From Methylobacillus gramineus (lineage in GTDB: Bacteria > Pseudomonadota > Gammaproteobacteria > Burkholderiales > Methylophilaceae): a stretch of DNA of 64,000 bases. A program made the translations under genes and the position numbers. Below, one piece after another: positions 29,262 through 38,777 of this stretch (positions within the stretch are counted from its first letter, which is position 1; each line of letters starts with the position of its first letter). The DNA lies in contig NZ_JAJAVE010000001.1 of the NCBI RefSeq assembly GCF_020532675.1, positions 1,674,001-1,738,000 of the forward strand, written 5' to 3'. The notes beneath the pieces were generated by a model. The model made no database searches, was not told the DNA's origin, and saw only the letters and a list, made by a program, of their open reading frames with translations.

Positions 29262-29290
29262 GTCCCATCCCGGAGGCTGGAACTTAATGC
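29255..29290. terminator. Hairpin between convergent genes
   Basis: GCATTAAGT (29255-29263) and ACTTAATGC (29282-29290) pair perfectly, extended inside by CCA/TGG. The response-regulator stop codon lies within the first arm. There is no U-tract, so it may act mainly as an mRNA-end structure. Confidence 0.5.
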
Positions 29291-29317
29291 GAAAGCTGAG
29301 TTAGGAAAAAATGCTGA

Positions 29318-30574
29318 CTATTCGGTCCAGAGAAACTGGTCGTTATCAGTCTTCATAAAGAAACGTCCGTTTTTATCTATTTTCAGTGCCCGGATACGAT
29401 AGTCATTCAGCACAGGCTCTGCATAGACTAGACGCTCGCCTTCCTTACGCATATACAGCAGGGAGTTTGCCGCCATCCCGGCCACAAAGAAACCATTCTC
29501 CCAGTATTCATTCTTGCCTGTCTTGGGATACTTGGCGATCGCCCCTACACCAACGGATGGAATGAAGACAAAGGCTGGTTTCTCAAACTTCTCGTGGGAG
29601 TTGTATTTGTTGCCGTAGTAATTGCCCATGCCTTCACGCTCATACAGCGTGCCATAGCTCACCAGTGGCCAGCCATAGTTCTTGCCCGCCTTGATCAGGT
29701 TGATTTCATCCCCGCCTTTGGGGCCATGTTCAGTTTCCCACAGCTCATTACTCTCGCGGTCAAAATACAATCCACCAGAAGGTGAGCGCAAACCAGAGGC
29801 ATACACTTCAGCGCTGAAATCACGCAAGTTGATCTTGATCATCTTGCCTAGTGAAGTTGAGGGATCCTGTACGCCTTGCGGTTTGGAAAAATCACCAATG
29901 CTAAGGAACATGGTTTTATCATCAGCCCCAAGTACCAGTTTCCCCCCAACCTGGTGCCCAAGGAAAGGCTCTTTGACTGCGGGATGACTAATGAAGATAT
30001 CCCGGCGATAGGTCAGCTCGGCATTGTCCACATCTAGCTCAAATGCAGACACAGCAAGTCTGGCGCCATTATCCTCACTATCCCAGGTGGTATAAGCCAC
30101 ATATAGAACGTTGTCCACCAACAGGGAATCTTTGACCCCTGCCAGCTCCTTGCAGTAGACCAGATCCTCATCCTTGCTGTCACTTGCCTGCGAAGGATTG
30201 CCCTTACTCAGCTGGTCTCCCTGTTTTGTAATTTCCATATCGCCAGATGGATTGAGCTTGGTGAAATAGACATCGCCACACTTGGTAATGAACAAAAAGC
30301 TTTTCTCTCCCAACACCTCGAAAGGGCCGGTAGGATATTGATCACTGAAGGGCAGGTCGCGCACCTGCACATCCTGAGAACCAAAAATCGAGGATATCTT
30401 GGTCTGTTGAGGCTCAGGCACCATTTCATCCACATCAACGTGGGTGAAATAGCCATAGCCGAAAGGCCACCATTGCATATGGTATTGGTTAGCCCCCACC
30501 AGAAAAACGATACAGCCAGCCAGTATTAAAAAAAGAAACTGGAAAAACTTCTTATATTTTTTCAAAAAATTCAT
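29318..30574 (-). CDS. Membrane-anchored PQQ-type glucose/sorbosone dehydrogenase family protein
   Basis: The 418-residue product has an N-terminal membrane helix (about 10-28) that looks uncleaved, followed by a six-bladed GSDH propeller. Family segments include GHQVGGKLVLGADDKTMFLSIGD, ASGLRSPSGGLYFD and the characteristic WETEHGPKGGDEINLI with KNYGWP. These match aldose-sugar dehydrogenases (YliI/Asd type), which use PQQ and calcium in the periplasm. It is distinct from the gene at 23386, which has a cleaved signal and a second propeller. The substrate is not evident. Confidence 0.85.
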   Translation of the reverse strand: MNFLKKYKKFFQFLFLILAGCIVFLVGANQYHMQWWPFGYGYFTHVDVDEMVPEPQQTKISSIFGSQDVQVRDLPFSDQYPTGPFEVLGEKSFLFITKCGDVYFTKLNPSGDMEITKQGDQLSKGNPSQASDSKDEDLVYCKELAGVKDSLLVDNVLYVAYTTWDSEDNGARLAVSAFELDVDNAELTYRRDIFISHPAVKEPFLGHQVGGKLVLGADDKTMFLSIGDFSKPQGVQDPSTSLGKMIKINLRDFSAEVYASGLRSPSGGLYFDRESNELWETEHGPKGGDEINLIKAGKNYGWPLVSYGTLYEREGMGNYYGNKYNSHEKFEKPAFVFIPSVGVGAIAKYPKTGKNEYWENGFFVAGMAANSLLYMRKEGERLVYAEPVLNDYRIRALKIDKNGRFFMKTDNDQFLWTE

Positions 30575-30670
30575 GGCGCTGCCTTATTGATATTTGAAGG
30601 AGTCAGGAAAGTTCTGCAGCAAAAATCCCCTGAAAAGAGACACATGCCCAACAAAAAAGTTGCGTATTGT

Positions 30671-32533
30671 TCAGATAGTGCTATCGCATGGCTCATCGCC
30701 AGCAATCACCCACCGATTACGCCCCAACAGTTTTGCCTGATACATGGCTTGGTCTGCCATCTTGATTAATTGATCTGCAGTGATCGGTTCGCACCCGGTC
30801 AATGCAATGCCGATACTCGCGGAAACATGAAAACCGCCTTCAACCGGGCGGGCCAGTTCATGTACCAGTTTTTCCGATATCCTGATCGCATCCTCCACGC
30901 CATGAATATCCTCCAGCACCACCACAAACTCATCTCCGCCCAGGCGAGCAGTTACATCACTGACGCGGGTAATCTTGCGCAAACGCGCCGCCACTACCTG
31001 TAATACCAAATCCCCTGCCGCATGACCGTAGGAGTCATTTACCTCTTTGAATCCATCAAGATCAATCAGCAGTACAGCCACTTTGACTTTGCTTTTATCG
31101 CGCTCCCGGCGAGAAATCGCCCGTTTCAGTGTATCGTTCATCAAGGTACGATTTGCCAACCCGGTCAAGGCATCATGCAACGCCATATAGCGCAATTCTC
31201 GCTCTTTGTGGCGCAATTGCGTATTGACCGCCTCGATTTCCTTGGTACGCAACACCACGCGCTCTTCCAGCTCCTGCTCTGACTTGATCAGGGTATCCAC
31301 CAGATCCTGCTTCGCATTCAGGGTATCGCGCTGGGCCTGTTCTTTTTCCTTGCGCATAATGTTGATGCGATCGGCCAGGGCAAAGGACAGCATCAGCATC
31401 TCTATTGCAGAACCAATTTGCATCGAGTAAATGGTGAATGCGTTGGTTTCCACCCAGCCAAGATTACGCAAACCAAGTATGACTACCCCAGCCAGCACGG
31501 CCCCCCAAGCCAGCAAAAAGTAAAATGCACCGGGGTTTTTATCCAGATAGGAGCCTATCGCGACCAAGGTAATAAACAGCGAAAAGAAAATGCCGGCAAT
31601 GGATACCGAAATCGCGGACACATGATAGGGCAACAGAATCGGCGAACAAAAAATCAATAAGAACAAGACGGCAAAAGCCAGGATAACGCGATCCAAGCGC
31701 GGAAACTTGGCACGCGTATTAAGAAAGTGACGACTGAAAAAAGCACCAAAAAACCCGGTAGCCGCCATTCCGCAAGGCAAGGCCACGTTGCCCCAGGCTG
31801 GCCAATTGGGCCACAGAAACTGGTTGCCAAATCCATTCAGTGAGGCCTGGGCAATGATCATGCTACCCACAAATGCCACATAAAACAGGAACACCGACTC
31901 ACGCGTCGATAAGTAAATCAGGAAATTGTAGAAGAACAAAGCCAGCAAGGCACCGTAATACAGGCTCAGCAATGAATAGGTGTATTGGTCGTCATTGTGT
32001 TTGGCTTCCACCTGCCACAAGCTCACAGGGACCGTCACACTGCCTTGCGAGCGCACCTTGATGTAAATCGTGTGCTGGCCTGGCGATAAGGACATAGGGA
32101 ACAGGAGATTTCTGTGCGCATAATGACGCGCTTCAAACGGATAGATATCGCCGGCCAATTGCATACTGTACTGCCCATCCGTTTGCGGCACATAGACCTG
32201 AGCCTGATCCAGTGAGGCAAATGCAATCTCCAGCAACCATTTGGCGGGAGCATCGGGAGTGACATCGACCGTGAGTGCAAACCAGTAAGTGGATGGCGAA
32301 TAGCCAAAATTGACACTGCTACTCTCGTTCATCGCGGGTTGCCAGCGCCTGCTCTGATCGGTCAGCGCAGGCAGGGTCGCTATAGTCAGTTGATGCTGTG
32401 CATCCTCTATATATTGCAGGAAGGGGGCAGCACTTACAGAGTGAGTGGCCACATCCAGGCGCAAGGCAGCGGGCTGTGCCCATGCATTTGCATGGCAGCA
32501 TACCAACAGCACAAGAATCAGTTGCCTGAGCAT
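30671..32533 (-). CDS. 7TMR-DISM diguanylate cyclase
   Basis: The product is predicted to make cyclic-di-GMP in response to a periplasmic signal. It has 620 residues: a signal peptide (LRQLILVLLVCC...), a periplasmic 7TMR-DISMED2 domain (about 30-165), seven membrane helices (about 185-385), a coiled coil (385-440) and a GGDEF domain. RLGGDEF is intact near residue 530. An inhibitory-site RVSD lies five residues before it, so product inhibition is expected. The ATG at 32533 gives a proper signal peptide; an ATG three codons earlier is possible. The next cyclic-di-GMP gene lies just upstream in the same direction. Confidence 0.93.
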   Translation of the reverse strand: MLRQLILVLLVCCHANAWAQPAALRLDVATHSVSAAPFLQYIEDAQHQLTIATLPALTDQSRRWQPAMNESSSVNFGYSPSTYWFALTVDVTPDAPAKWLLEIAFASLDQAQVYVPQTDGQYSMQLAGDIYPFEARHYAHRNLLFPMSLSPGQHTIYIKVRSQGSVTVPVSLWQVEAKHNDDQYTYSLLSLYYGALLALFFYNFLIYLSTRESVFLFYVAFVGSMIIAQASLNGFGNQFLWPNWPAWGNVALPCGMAATGFFGAFFSRHFLNTRAKFPRLDRVILAFAVLFLLIFCSPILLPYHVSAISVSIAGIFFSLFITLVAIGSYLDKNPGAFYFLLAWGAVLAGVVILGLRNLGWVETNAFTIYSMQIGSAIEMLMLSFALADRINIMRKEKEQAQRDTLNAKQDLVDTLIKSEQELEERVVLRTKEIEAVNTQLRHKERELRYMALHDALTGLANRTLMNDTLKRAISRRERDKSKVKVAVLLIDLDGFKEVNDSYGHAAGDLVLQVVAARLRKITRVSDVTARLGGDEFVVVLEDIHGVEDAIRISEKLVHELARPVEGGFHVSASIGIALTGCEPITADQLIKMADQAMYQAKLLGRNRWVIAGDEPCDSTI

Positions 32534-32568
32534 ACTCCCCATCCCTTTAGTGGCCTCACTCTATCCCA

Positions 32569-35157
32569 TCATCCTGTCATCACAGCTTGATGACATGAGA
32601 CGAACTCTACCAAACTATCGGCAGGCAAGGGCTTGCTGAAATAATATCCCTGCGCAGTATCACAGCCCTGTTCACGTAAATATTGAAGTTGTGCCTCGGT
32701 TTCAACGCCTTCGGCCACCAGCTCCAAATCAAGAATATGTGCCAGCGCAATCGTGGCAGCACAGATGGCGGCATCATTCGGATCTGACTCAATATCCTTG
32801 ACGAAGGATCGATCAATTTTTAACCGCGTCAATGGCAACAGCTTCAAATAACTCAGTGAAGAATATCCGGTGCCAAAATCGTCAATCGCCAGCGCCACCC
32901 CTTTGGCGCGCAATTTTTCCATCCGGGGAATGGTTTCTTCCGGATTATCCATCGCGACACTTTCGGTAATCTCCAATTCCAGAGCGCCCGGTTTAATATC
33001 ATATTGTGCGATGAGATGATCTATCAGGCTAAATAACAGCCTGGATTGTAATTGCCTGGCAGAAATATTGACTGACATACAAATATCCTTCATTCCTTGC
33101 GCGCGCCATTCGCTAGATTGGCGGCAGGCTTCCTGCAACACCCACTCGCCAAGCGGAATGATCAGGTTACATTCCTCTGCGATTTTAATGAATTTATCCG
33201 GATACACCATCCCCAATTCCGGATGATTCCAGCGAACCAAGGCCTCGACTCCACTGACACGGCCAGATGCTATATCGATTTGTGGCTGGTAATGCAGTAC
33301 AAACTCCTGGCGCGCAATCGCCTGGCGCAAGTAACTCTCCATGCGCAAACGCTCATCAATCTGTACCCGCATGCTTTCGGTAAAGAACTGGTAATTACCT
33401 TTACCCTGGGATTTTGCCTCATACATGGCAGTGTCCACATTCTTGAACAGGCTATTGATATCCACGCCATCCCGAGGAAACACTCCGATACCAATACTGG
33501 CAGAGGAGTGTAATTCATAGCCATCTATCAGGTAAGTCTGCGCCAGGCGGTAGAGGATTTTTTCGGCCACATTGCTGACGGTTACCGGTGCATCAACATT
33601 GGTCAGCACCACCACAAACTCATCCCCTCCCAGCCTGGCCACGACATCCCCACTATTGACGGCAGAAGTGAGACGATGTGCCACTTCCACCAACAACTGG
33701 TCGCCCACATAATGCCCCAGGGTATCGTTAATGATTTTGAAGTTATCCAGATCAAGAATCATGGCGGCAAACCTGTGCTGGTTATCCGCCAGCTTCATCA
33801 GCTCTTCAAGCCTGCCATAAATATCAATGCGATTAGGCAAGCCAGTCAGCGCATCCTGATGAGCCAGATTGTAAATACGTTCCTCAGCCCGCTTACGCTC
33901 ACTGATATCACTAAAAGTATTCACAAAATTAATGGTGCGATTATGCTCATCATGTACCGCTGTCACCGTCAGTGCCACCGGGAAGATATGCCCCCCTTTA
34001 TGGCGGAACCAGGTTTCGGTTTGCCAGTTCCCTGAGTGGCTGACCATCGCCTGCATCTGCTTCATTTCTTCTGGCTGCATAGGTTCAGCCAGCAAGAAAC
34101 CGGAAGGCATTCCCACTAAGTCTGCTGGTTGATAGCCCGTAATCTTGCTCACAGCCGGATTAATCGTCACCACCTCATCGTAGGAGTTGGCAATCAAGAT
34201 GCATTCATTAGAGTATGCCAGCACACTAGTCGCCAAGCGTGCTTGTGCATTACGCACACGCAGCCGTTGCACACTCTTCAACCATACATAAATAAGCACG
34301 GTCAAGATCAGGGATAAGCCACCGCCGAATAGGCGTATCCATAGCTGTCGCTCGGTCAGTGTTCCCCAGCCGTGTAGCGGCACCGCTGCCAGTTGCCAGG
34401 GTAATGAATCCGAGAGGGAAACATCCAGCAAAATAGGATGATGATTAAATAAGGCACTATCTCCATACACCATCAGATTTGCAGTGCCGGGCTTCACACT
34501 GCGCCTCAAGGCATATTGCACAACCGTCTGCGGGGCGGTCAAGCCGGCGGCATTGAGCAATGAATCAATGTCCAGCACCACCGACACCACGCCCCAATAG
34601 GATTCCTGTGTTGGCTCTTCTCCAAGAAACACCGGTAACCGATGCACCAAGCCACGTCCGCCCTGAATAAGGTTGATCGGGCCTGCCAACGTAAATTGCC
34701 AGGCACGCATGGGATGGAGGCTGTCTTGTTCAGGCGCGCTATCGTGATAGCGCAAGCCCAGTACTTTCTCATTCCCAGATAGCGGATACACATGACGTAC
34801 CACATTATCCGGCGCCAAAGTAATGGCTTTGACATGCCGCCCATATTTGATCAACTTGGCAGATATTCGCTGAAAATCTTTTTCAGACGCCTGCGGATTC
34901 GCGGCAATATAAGTAGCCAGTCCCAAGCCCAGATGAATTGCGCTATTAATTTCGGCTTCCAGCCTGGCACGCACACTGGCTGTGATAGTGGCGATATAGG
35001 CACGTTCATCCTTCAGCGCCACTTCCTGTTCGACCCGGTCAAGATAGATAGTCAACATCCCCAGCATTATCCCTAGCGACAATGCAATGATCATGGGGGA
35101 ATAACGGCACCAGAAGCCTAGCCAAACTGTTCTATCAGGTGCTTGATTAAATGACAT
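32569..35157 (-). CDS. CHASE-PAS-GGDEF-EAL cyclic-di-GMP protein
   Basis: This is an 862-residue inner-membrane sensor. Order: membrane helix (about 22-40), periplasmic CHASE domain (50-250), second helix (270-290), PAS (305-425), GGDEF (430-590) and EAL (600-850). The RLGGDEF motif near 509 is intact, but the inhibitory site reads NSGD, lacking the Arg. The EAL domain has EALVRWNHP near 637, LEITESV and DDFGTGYSSL, so phosphodiesterase activity is also possible. No clear ribosome site is seen before the ATG. It lies 35 bases upstream of the diguanylate cyclase and may share its transcript. Confidence 0.93.
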   Translation of the reverse strand: MSFNQAPDRTVWLGFWCRYSPMIIALSLGIMLGMLTIYLDRVEQEVALKDERAYIATITASVRARLEAEINSAIHLGLGLATYIAANPQASEKDFQRISAKLIKYGRHVKAITLAPDNVVRHVYPLSGNEKVLGLRYHDSAPEQDSLHPMRAWQFTLAGPINLIQGGRGLVHRLPVFLGEEPTQESYWGVVSVVLDIDSLLNAAGLTAPQTVVQYALRRSVKPGTANLMVYGDSALFNHHPILLDVSLSDSLPWQLAAVPLHGWGTLTERQLWIRLFGGGLSLILTVLIYVWLKSVQRLRVRNAQARLATSVLAYSNECILIANSYDEVVTINPAVSKITGYQPADLVGMPSGFLLAEPMQPEEMKQMQAMVSHSGNWQTETWFRHKGGHIFPVALTVTAVHDEHNRTINFVNTFSDISERKRAEERIYNLAHQDALTGLPNRIDIYGRLEELMKLADNQHRFAAMILDLDNFKIINDTLGHYVGDQLLVEVAHRLTSAVNSGDVVARLGGDEFVVVLTNVDAPVTVSNVAEKILYRLAQTYLIDGYELHSSASIGIGVFPRDGVDINSLFKNVDTAMYEAKSQGKGNYQFFTESMRVQIDERLRMESYLRQAIARQEFVLHYQPQIDIASGRVSGVEALVRWNHPELGMVYPDKFIKIAEECNLIIPLGEWVLQEACRQSSEWRAQGMKDICMSVNISARQLQSRLLFSLIDHLIAQYDIKPGALELEITESVAMDNPEETIPRMEKLRAKGVALAIDDFGTGYSSLSYLKLLPLTRLKIDRSFVKDIESDPNDAAICAATIALAHILDLELVAEGVETEAQLQYLREQGCDTAQGYYFSKPLPADSLVEFVSCHQAVMTG

Positions 35158-35432
35158 GACGATTTTCTAGTAATTGTTGAGTATTAAAATCCAGAGAGCA
35201 GTAAATCGTCACGAAGGGAATCATATAAGCTAGGCAGCATTACTTATTAGCGAACATTGACTCGGGATTGGCCCAAGCATCTGAAAATCAGCGCTTTTTC
35301 TTACTTAACGGACGGTTTTAGTAAAAACTAAATGCCAGTGACACATCACAACAACGCAACGATACGTGAAGAGGCCATCATAAACAGCACTAGCTCAAGA
35401 ACAACCTAAAAAGCATAGTCAATTAAACCATT

Positions 35433-35483
35433 AGACTGCCGTGTCCAAGTCGATGCAATGCATCACGACTCAGGCACGGCAGA
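35433..35483. terminator. Long hairpin downstream of the DUF481 gene
   Basis: These bases lie in a 329-base gap (35158-35486) that holds no gene I can support. CTGCCGTG pairs with CACGGCAG. Inside, AGTC/GACT and GATGCA-A-TGCATC extend the stem, with short internal loops. No U-tract follows on either strand, so the termination role is inferred from its position three bases after the stop. Confidence 0.55.
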
Positions 35484-35486
35484 TGC

Positions 35487-36554
35487 TTATTGCCAAACAT
35501 AGCCCAAACTGAAAATCAAAGCACTGTCAGCGCTCTTGCGGCCCTCAGCCGGGGTACGTGCCCAATCCAGGTTGTACTGAACAGAAGCATTGAAATTATT
35601 GATAATCGGGAAGCGTAGACCAGTTTTGGTGAATACCAGGGTATTGTCCAGGTTGTCCAAGCCCAGCAAGGCTTCATGCTCATGGAAAAACTGCGTGCTG
35701 CCACCAAAAATACGGTGGTCATATTTCACGGCCCAACGTGCGCCAGGGTAACTCTCATTCTCTGCCGCATAATAATTGACCGTCACGTAGTTAAAACCGC
35801 CTTCAACAAACAGATTGATATCAGGCTGCTCATACACCTGATAACCACTACCAATACCGGTGGTGGTACGCAGACGAATGTCGCGGAACTTGTCATTTTC
35901 CAGCGTGTTATTGGCGTATATATACCATTTCTCGCTGATAAATCTGTCGAGCTTGATTGACGAGCGGTTATTAAATTGCGTATTGACGTCATTATTCGTT
36001 GCCCGGTTTACCACGGCAGCCACTGTCAGACGATGATTCAGCGTGCGTGCAATCGACTCGGCATCCAGACGTAAGGTCGTAGTATCGGTATTGCCCTGCG
36101 TTACAGAACCACCGAGATTGACACGGCCTGTCCAGTTGACGCCTACACCTGACAGTTCAGGCGTGGGATTGATATATAACAAGTCTGAGAGCGCAATTTC
36201 CTTCTCTTCATATTGTTTTTCCTTGCCATCATCTTCATCAAGATCCACCAGCTTGATGGTTGCCTTGCCTGTGTCATAGCTTTCCAGCGGCGTCTTCAGG
36301 TTGGTTCGATCTGTCAGTGTCACCCGTTGCGGTTCATCGGTCTTGATGGTTTCAATCTCAGTCCATGTCACCTGAATATCGCCCGCATACGGCGTATTGA
36401 ATACCACTTTGTCATTGATCTTCTTCACTACCTTGCCGGTAATGACGTCACCATTCTTGAGCCGGATTTCATCTGCACTTGCAGGTACAGAGAGTAGGCC
36501 AATGCCCGTCATCACTAGGCTGGCCATGATTAAAGAGTTATTTTTTCTAGACAA
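35487..36554 (-). CDS. DUF481 family outer-membrane beta-barrel protein (YdiY-like)
   Basis: The product is a predicted outer-membrane protein of 355 residues. After a signal peptide ending SVPASA there is a short N-terminal beta domain (DEIRLKNGDVITGKVV, about residues 28-43) resembling bacterial SH3-like folds. From about 145 comes a series of amphipathic strands ending in Trp-Gln, typical of DUF481 (salt-induced YdiY). A TTG at 36554, six bases after GAAAGGAAG, is the best start. A GTG just before it and an ATG at 36527 are alternatives. Role is unknown; an envelope-stress link is plausible from the family. Confidence 0.82.
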   Translation of the reverse strand: MSRKNNSLIMASLVMTGIGLLSVPASADEIRLKNGDVITGKVVKKINDKVVFNTPYAGDIQVTWTEIETIKTDEPQRVTLTDRTNLKTPLESYDTGKATIKLVDLDEDDGKEKQYEEKEIALSDLLYINPTPELSGVGVNWTGRVNLGGSVTQGNTDTTTLRLDAESIARTLNHRLTVAAVVNRATNNDVNTQFNNRSSIKLDRFISEKWYIYANNTLENDKFRDIRLRTTTGIGSGYQVYEQPDINLFVEGGFNYVTVNYYAAENESYPGARWAVKYDHRIFGGSTQFFHEHEALLGLDNLDNTLVFTKTGLRFPIINNFNASVQYNLDWARTPAEGRKSADSALIFSLGYVWQ

Positions 36555-37000
36555 AACACGCTTCCTTTCTGACTCACATCCCAAGCGGGATGAAGACTAT
36601 AGTGGGCTGGGATACACCATCAATGCATTATGAAACAGTTCGGGACCATATTGCTGCGGGCAGCATGGCAAACATCTCACCCGCCACGACTCCCCAAGAT
36701 AGACTCTCCACTGCGCAATGATTCACCATTGGCACCGGAGCACATTGAATTTCAATGCTATATAAGCGTTAGCTCATTTTTATTGATTAAGCTCTTTGCA
36801 TTGATTTTATTATCCATCATGCATAAGAGCAAATCAGATACGAAAGAGTTGCACGAAAATGCCCATGCTCAAGGATAGGTCATGACAGGTATTAGTCGGT
36901 AGAAATAGGTCATTCACTACCCCACTCACTCCGCCGCTAGCCTTCAGCCAGATTGTGAGAGAATATAAAAAAATTATTCCAAGCTTGAGGATGAGATTGC
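36555..37000. other. Long intergenic region without a supported gene
   Basis: These 446 bases between divergent genes contain an open frame at 36630-36878, but it has no ribosome site and an unlikely composition. The stretch is AT-richer towards 36780-36990. It should hold two promoters. I see no strong palindrome or RNA gene. Confidence 0.45.
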
Positions 37001-37420
37001 ATGATTGAAAGACATATTCCAGCACTGGCTATGGCCTCCATATTATTTGCCTGTGCTGGATCAGCCCATGCCGTATGCATGGACTACGGCAATTACAAGC
37101 CCACCAACGGTGTGGTCGGTGGTGTGGCATTTGCTGAATATAAACAGGACAAGATAGAAGCCTACTTCTACGGCAATATGTGCTGGACTACCTCTGAGAT
37201 TGCCGAGGAAGGCAACCGCCGTATTTTCTACAAGCTGATCGCCACTCGTGATGCCAACGGGCATATCGCCAGCTATGTTCCACTGGCAGACTCCGCACCC
37301 ACTATGTTCACCTGTCCGAAAGGCTCGACTCAAAGCCGGGCAGATGGCCATTTTGACCAGATAGATGGCGCCAAACCTGGCTTCCATAGCTTTGTATGCA
37401 AAGCAGTAGATAGCCAGTAA
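37001..37420 (+). CDS. Hypothetical secreted protein
   Basis: I do not recognise this 139-residue product. It has a signal peptide with cleavage after SAHA (about residue 24). The mature protein has four cysteines (AVCMDYG, GNMCWTT, FTCPKG and FVCKAV), fit for two disulphides in the periplasm, and a Tyr/Gly-rich start. A GAGG ribosome site lies upstream of the ATG. It stands as a single gene before the DAHP synthase. Confidence 0.65.
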   Translation: MIERHIPALAMASILFACAGSAHAVCMDYGNYKPTNGVVGGVAFAEYKQDKIEAYFYGNMCWTTSEIAEEGNRRIFYKLIATRDANGHIASYVPLADSAPTMFTCPKGSTQSRADGHFDQIDGAKPGFHSFVCKAVDSQ

Positions 37421-37557
37421 ATGGTGTCCACTGGCCGATTGATGCCCCATGACTGCGATGTTGTCCTGAAACAGTCAGGCATGAATCCGCCTGCAAAGCT
37501 ATAATAATCGACTTTTTTACATGAACTGCCCGCCCAAAAGGCATTGGCTATAAGACT

Positions 37558-38640
37558 ATGAGTCCATACCAGAAAATTGCGACTGACGATGTTCGCATCA
37601 AAGAAATCAAGGAGCTGAGATTACCGTCAGAGCTGCTTGAGGAACTACAGGCCAGCGCCTCCACTACCCAGAATATCGTGGATACCCGCAGCGCCATCCA
37701 TAAGATCCTGCATAGTGCAGATGACAGGTTACTGGTCATTATCGGCCCCTGTTCCATCCATGACTATCAGGCTGGCATCGAGTATGCCCAGCGTTTGGTG
37801 AAACAGCTTCCCTTATTTGCCAATGAGCTAGTGATCGTGATGCGCGTATATTTCGAGAAACCGCGCACCACCGTAGGCTGGAAAGGCCTGATCAACGATC
37901 CATACCTTGATGGCAGTTTCCGTATCAATGAAGGCCTGGAACTGGCACGCCGTTTCCTGCTGGAGGTCAATGACCTCGGCATGCCCGCAGGTACTGAATT
38001 CCTGGACGTGATCACGCCCCAATACACGGCAGACCTGGTGAGCTGGGGTGCCATAGGCGCACGCACCACGGAGTCGCAAATCCATCGTGAGCTGGCTTCA
38101 GGCCTGTCTTGCCCGGTAGGTTTCAAGAATGGCACGGATGGCAACATCCGCATTGCTGTCGATGCGATCAAAGCCGCCGCCAGCCCGCACCACTTCCTTT
38201 CCGTCACCAAGGAAGGCCGCTCCGCGATCATTTCTACCAGCGGCAATGAAGATTGTCACGTCATCCTGCGCGGTGGGAAAACCCCGAACTACGATGCAGA
38301 AAATGTGGAGATAGCTTCACGTGAGCTCGCCAGTGCCGGCCTTGCTGCCAAGGTCATGATAGACTGTTCTCACGCCAACAGCCTCAAGCAGTACAAACGC
38401 CAGGTGGATGTAGTAGCTGATGTGTGTGGTCAGCTCAGCAACGGCGATGACCGGATTGTGGGCGTGATGATTGAGTCACACCTCAACGAAGGCAGGCAGG
38501 ATCACACGCCGGGCTGTACGCTGGAATACGGAAAATCCATTACCGATGGCTGCCTGGGCTGGGATGATACCTTGACCCTACTCGACAAACTGGCAGAAAG
38601 TGTACGCGCACGCCGCAAGTTCCAGGAAGAAACCGAGTAA
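37558..38640 (+). CDS. aroG: 3-deoxy-7-phosphoheptulonate (DAHP) synthase, class I
   Basis: This enzyme condenses phosphoenolpyruvate and erythrose-4-phosphate in the first step of the shikimate pathway. The 360-residue product is of the AroF/G/H type. It shows IIGPCSIHD (metal-binding Cys) at about residues 61-69, MRVYFEKPRTTVGWKG near 98-113, the GARTTESQ segment and the later VMIDCSHANS with metal-binding His. The N-terminal extension (about 30 residues) is the usual feedback region. Which aromatic amino acid inhibits it cannot be read safely, so the symbol is by similarity. Confidence 0.92.
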   Translation: MSPYQKIATDDVRIKEIKELRLPSELLEELQASASTTQNIVDTRSAIHKILHSADDRLLVIIGPCSIHDYQAGIEYAQRLVKQLPLFANELVIVMRVYFEKPRTTVGWKGLINDPYLDGSFRINEGLELARRFLLEVNDLGMPAGTEFLDVITPQYTADLVSWGAIGARTTESQIHRELASGLSCPVGFKNGTDGNIRIAVDAIKAAASPHHFLSVTKEGRSAIISTSGNEDCHVILRGGKTPNYDAENVEIASRELASAGLAAKVMIDCSHANSLKQYKRQVDVVADVCGQLSNGDDRIVGVMIESHLNEGRQDHTPGCTLEYGKSITDGCLGWDDTLTLLDKLAESVRARRKFQEETE

Positions 38641-38710
38641 GCTCAGGGACGTCGTGGCAACGATGTAAATAGCAGATCAATATTTAGGGCGCGGCCACCC
38701 ATCAGACTGT

Positions 38711-38757
38711 AATCAATAAGGCCCGGTAAACGCTTGCTTACCGGGCCTTATTGATTT
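38711..38757. terminator. Bidirectional intrinsic terminator
   Basis: A perfect 19-base stem (38711-38729 with 38738-38756, core GGCCCGGTAA) encloses an eight-base loop and leads into TTTTAT on the plus strand. It serves the convergent DAHP synthase and PEP-CTERM genes. Confidence 0.92.
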
Positions 38758-38777
38758 TATAGCGACAATAACCTTGA

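Noticed and set aside
36630-36878. Plus-strand frame of 82 codons between the DUF481 and secreted-protein genes
   Set aside because: No ribosome site, mixed unlikely composition, and no recognisable domain.
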